From NCBI GenBank assembly GCA_029959085.1, contig JARWIR010000012.1:25154590-25218589 (forward strand): a stretch of 64,000 nucleotides of DNA. Reading direction: 5' to 3'. The notes below the pieces were generated by a model, which saw only the letters and a program-made list of their open reading frames with translations, did no database searches and was not told the DNA's origin. A program made the translations under genes and the position numbers. This DNA comes from Nemophila menziesii. Taxonomy: Eukaryota; Streptophyta; Magnoliopsida; Boraginales; Hydrophyllaceae. Each line of letters begins with the position of its first letter. The first letter of the stretch is position 1. Of this stretch, positions 63,190 through 64,000 are shown piece by piece.

Positions 63190-64000
63190 TCACATCTTTT
63201 CTTTCTTGACTTTAACCAAGTTGACCGTCTTACCCTTCTTTTTTACTCCCAGTTGATTCTTGACCGTTTTGCCCCTCTTCTCTTTTGAACTTGGACCCAC
63301 GTTCTCTTCCTTCTGAGCGATTGTTTTGATATTCACTACTGCATTTTGTTTCTCTTTCTCAACTAGGAGATTATCTTTTTTGGAACAGCATCTATGTTGT
63401 CAATCTTCGAGTTTTGTTTTGAACTTGAACCTCGATTAAAAAGGTTCTTCATGAAATCAGCCATATTTTTATCGAAATCCTTGAATGCCTCGTTCACCCC
63501 AGCAACGTCAACAGTAGGAGTCATACATTTAGACTTCCCTTTACCTTTAGATTGAAGCATCTCCAAACTCACATTTTGTTTCCCTTTATACAAAAAAGGA
63601 TTACCTTCAATTTTCTTTGTGCCAATAGTGATTGCCCCAGGTTTGCTAATAGGAGTAAGAGCCCTAGTATGCACCCCAATTCCACCTGGCCTAAAAGGTG
63701 GTCTCTTAGTTTTATCCTACAAAACAAAGGCTATAATCAATACATTTTGCTAAAAGTAAATAAAATTTGTTCAAAATTAAACTTACACTTGGTTGTCCAA
63801 GATTCTTGACACCAGTGGGCAGAAAACCGTCCTTCACATTAGGGACACTAAATTTGCTAACCTCCACGCAGGGTTTCTTATTGGGTGTAAACTATATGGA
63901 ACAAAACACAATGTTATATGATAATACAAATTTATAAGAAATCTCATCTTAAATTACTACCTTTTCTTTTTTCGAAGGTCCTTCAACTCTTTCCCGCTTC
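63190..64000 (-). CDS. Partial lysine-rich protein gene, at least three exons
   Basis: The gene runs off the right edge. Exons on the minus strand: 64000-63961 (open at the edge, '...RVEGPSKKEK'), 63891-63787 ('FTPNKKPCVEVSKFSVPN ...'), and from 63716 leftward ('DKTKRPPFRPGGIGVHTRA', 'FKDFDKNMADFMKNLF'). All introns are GT-AG. The last exon stops at 63363 after 'PKKIIS', yet in the next frame the coding pattern goes on to 63190 with 'NLLVEKEKQNAVVNIKT' and 'KNQLGVKKKGKTVNLVKV'. The switch falls on an A6 run (63376-63381), so a 1-base indel or a sequencing error is likely. The protein is very basic and unrecognised; nuclear location is plausible. It may be a broken copy. Confidence 0.5.

Overview
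This is nuclear DNA of a flowering plant, most likely a eudicot. The reasons are AT-rich intergenic DNA, short GT-AG introns, plant-specific genes (a SMAX1-LIKE protein, a chloroplast 2-Cys peroxiredoxin, an mTERF-family protein) and many plant transposon types (Ty1-copia, L1-like LINE, hAT, Stowaway, Mutator-type MITEs). The species cannot be fixed from the sequence alone.

Four host genes are clear: IMP4 (6704-8175, minus, nine exons, small-subunit rRNA processing), a SMXL3-type Clp-like regulator (35539-38278, minus, three exons), 2-Cys peroxiredoxin BAS1 (44658-46174, minus, seven exons) and an intact single-exon mTERF-family gene (56731-57750, plus). Less certain genes are a spliced acidic protein (4489-5114, plus), a membrane-like open frame (27654-28031, minus) and a cluster at 60.3-64.0 kb. 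That cluster has a GRF zinc-finger gene broken by a stop, a small two-exon nuclear-type protein, an intact GRF-type zinc-finger gene and a lysine-rich gene running off the right edge.

Most of the rest is transposon DNA. A gag-less old Ty1-copia element fills 0.4-4.4 kb. A complete young Sirevirus-type copia element (10315-17932, two 1161-bp LTRs with no difference where compared) sits in a GAA microsatellite inside what looks like a CACTA-type remnant. A complete L1-type LINE (20313-27095) has perfect 15-bp target duplications and both long frames open. 31.4-35.2 kb holds a hAT element with a nested MITE and minisatellite, a Stowaway MITE, a CACTA-like remnant and a 16-bp insertion that looks like the bare 3' end of a LINE. 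40.5-43.5 kb holds a decayed copia pol, a SINE-like head and nested hAT/Mutator MITEs.

49.1-54.2 kb is an imperfect duplication of a ~2.1-kb block. Each copy carries a reversed LINE reverse-transcriptase piece, an mTERF pseudogene piece and a Harbinger-like piece. Between the copies lies a ~1.07-kb near-perfect inverted repeat with a 25-nt loop. A 5'-truncated LINE (about 54.8-56.5 kb) separates this block from the intact mTERF gene. The host genes are independent of one another and do not form a pathway or operon.
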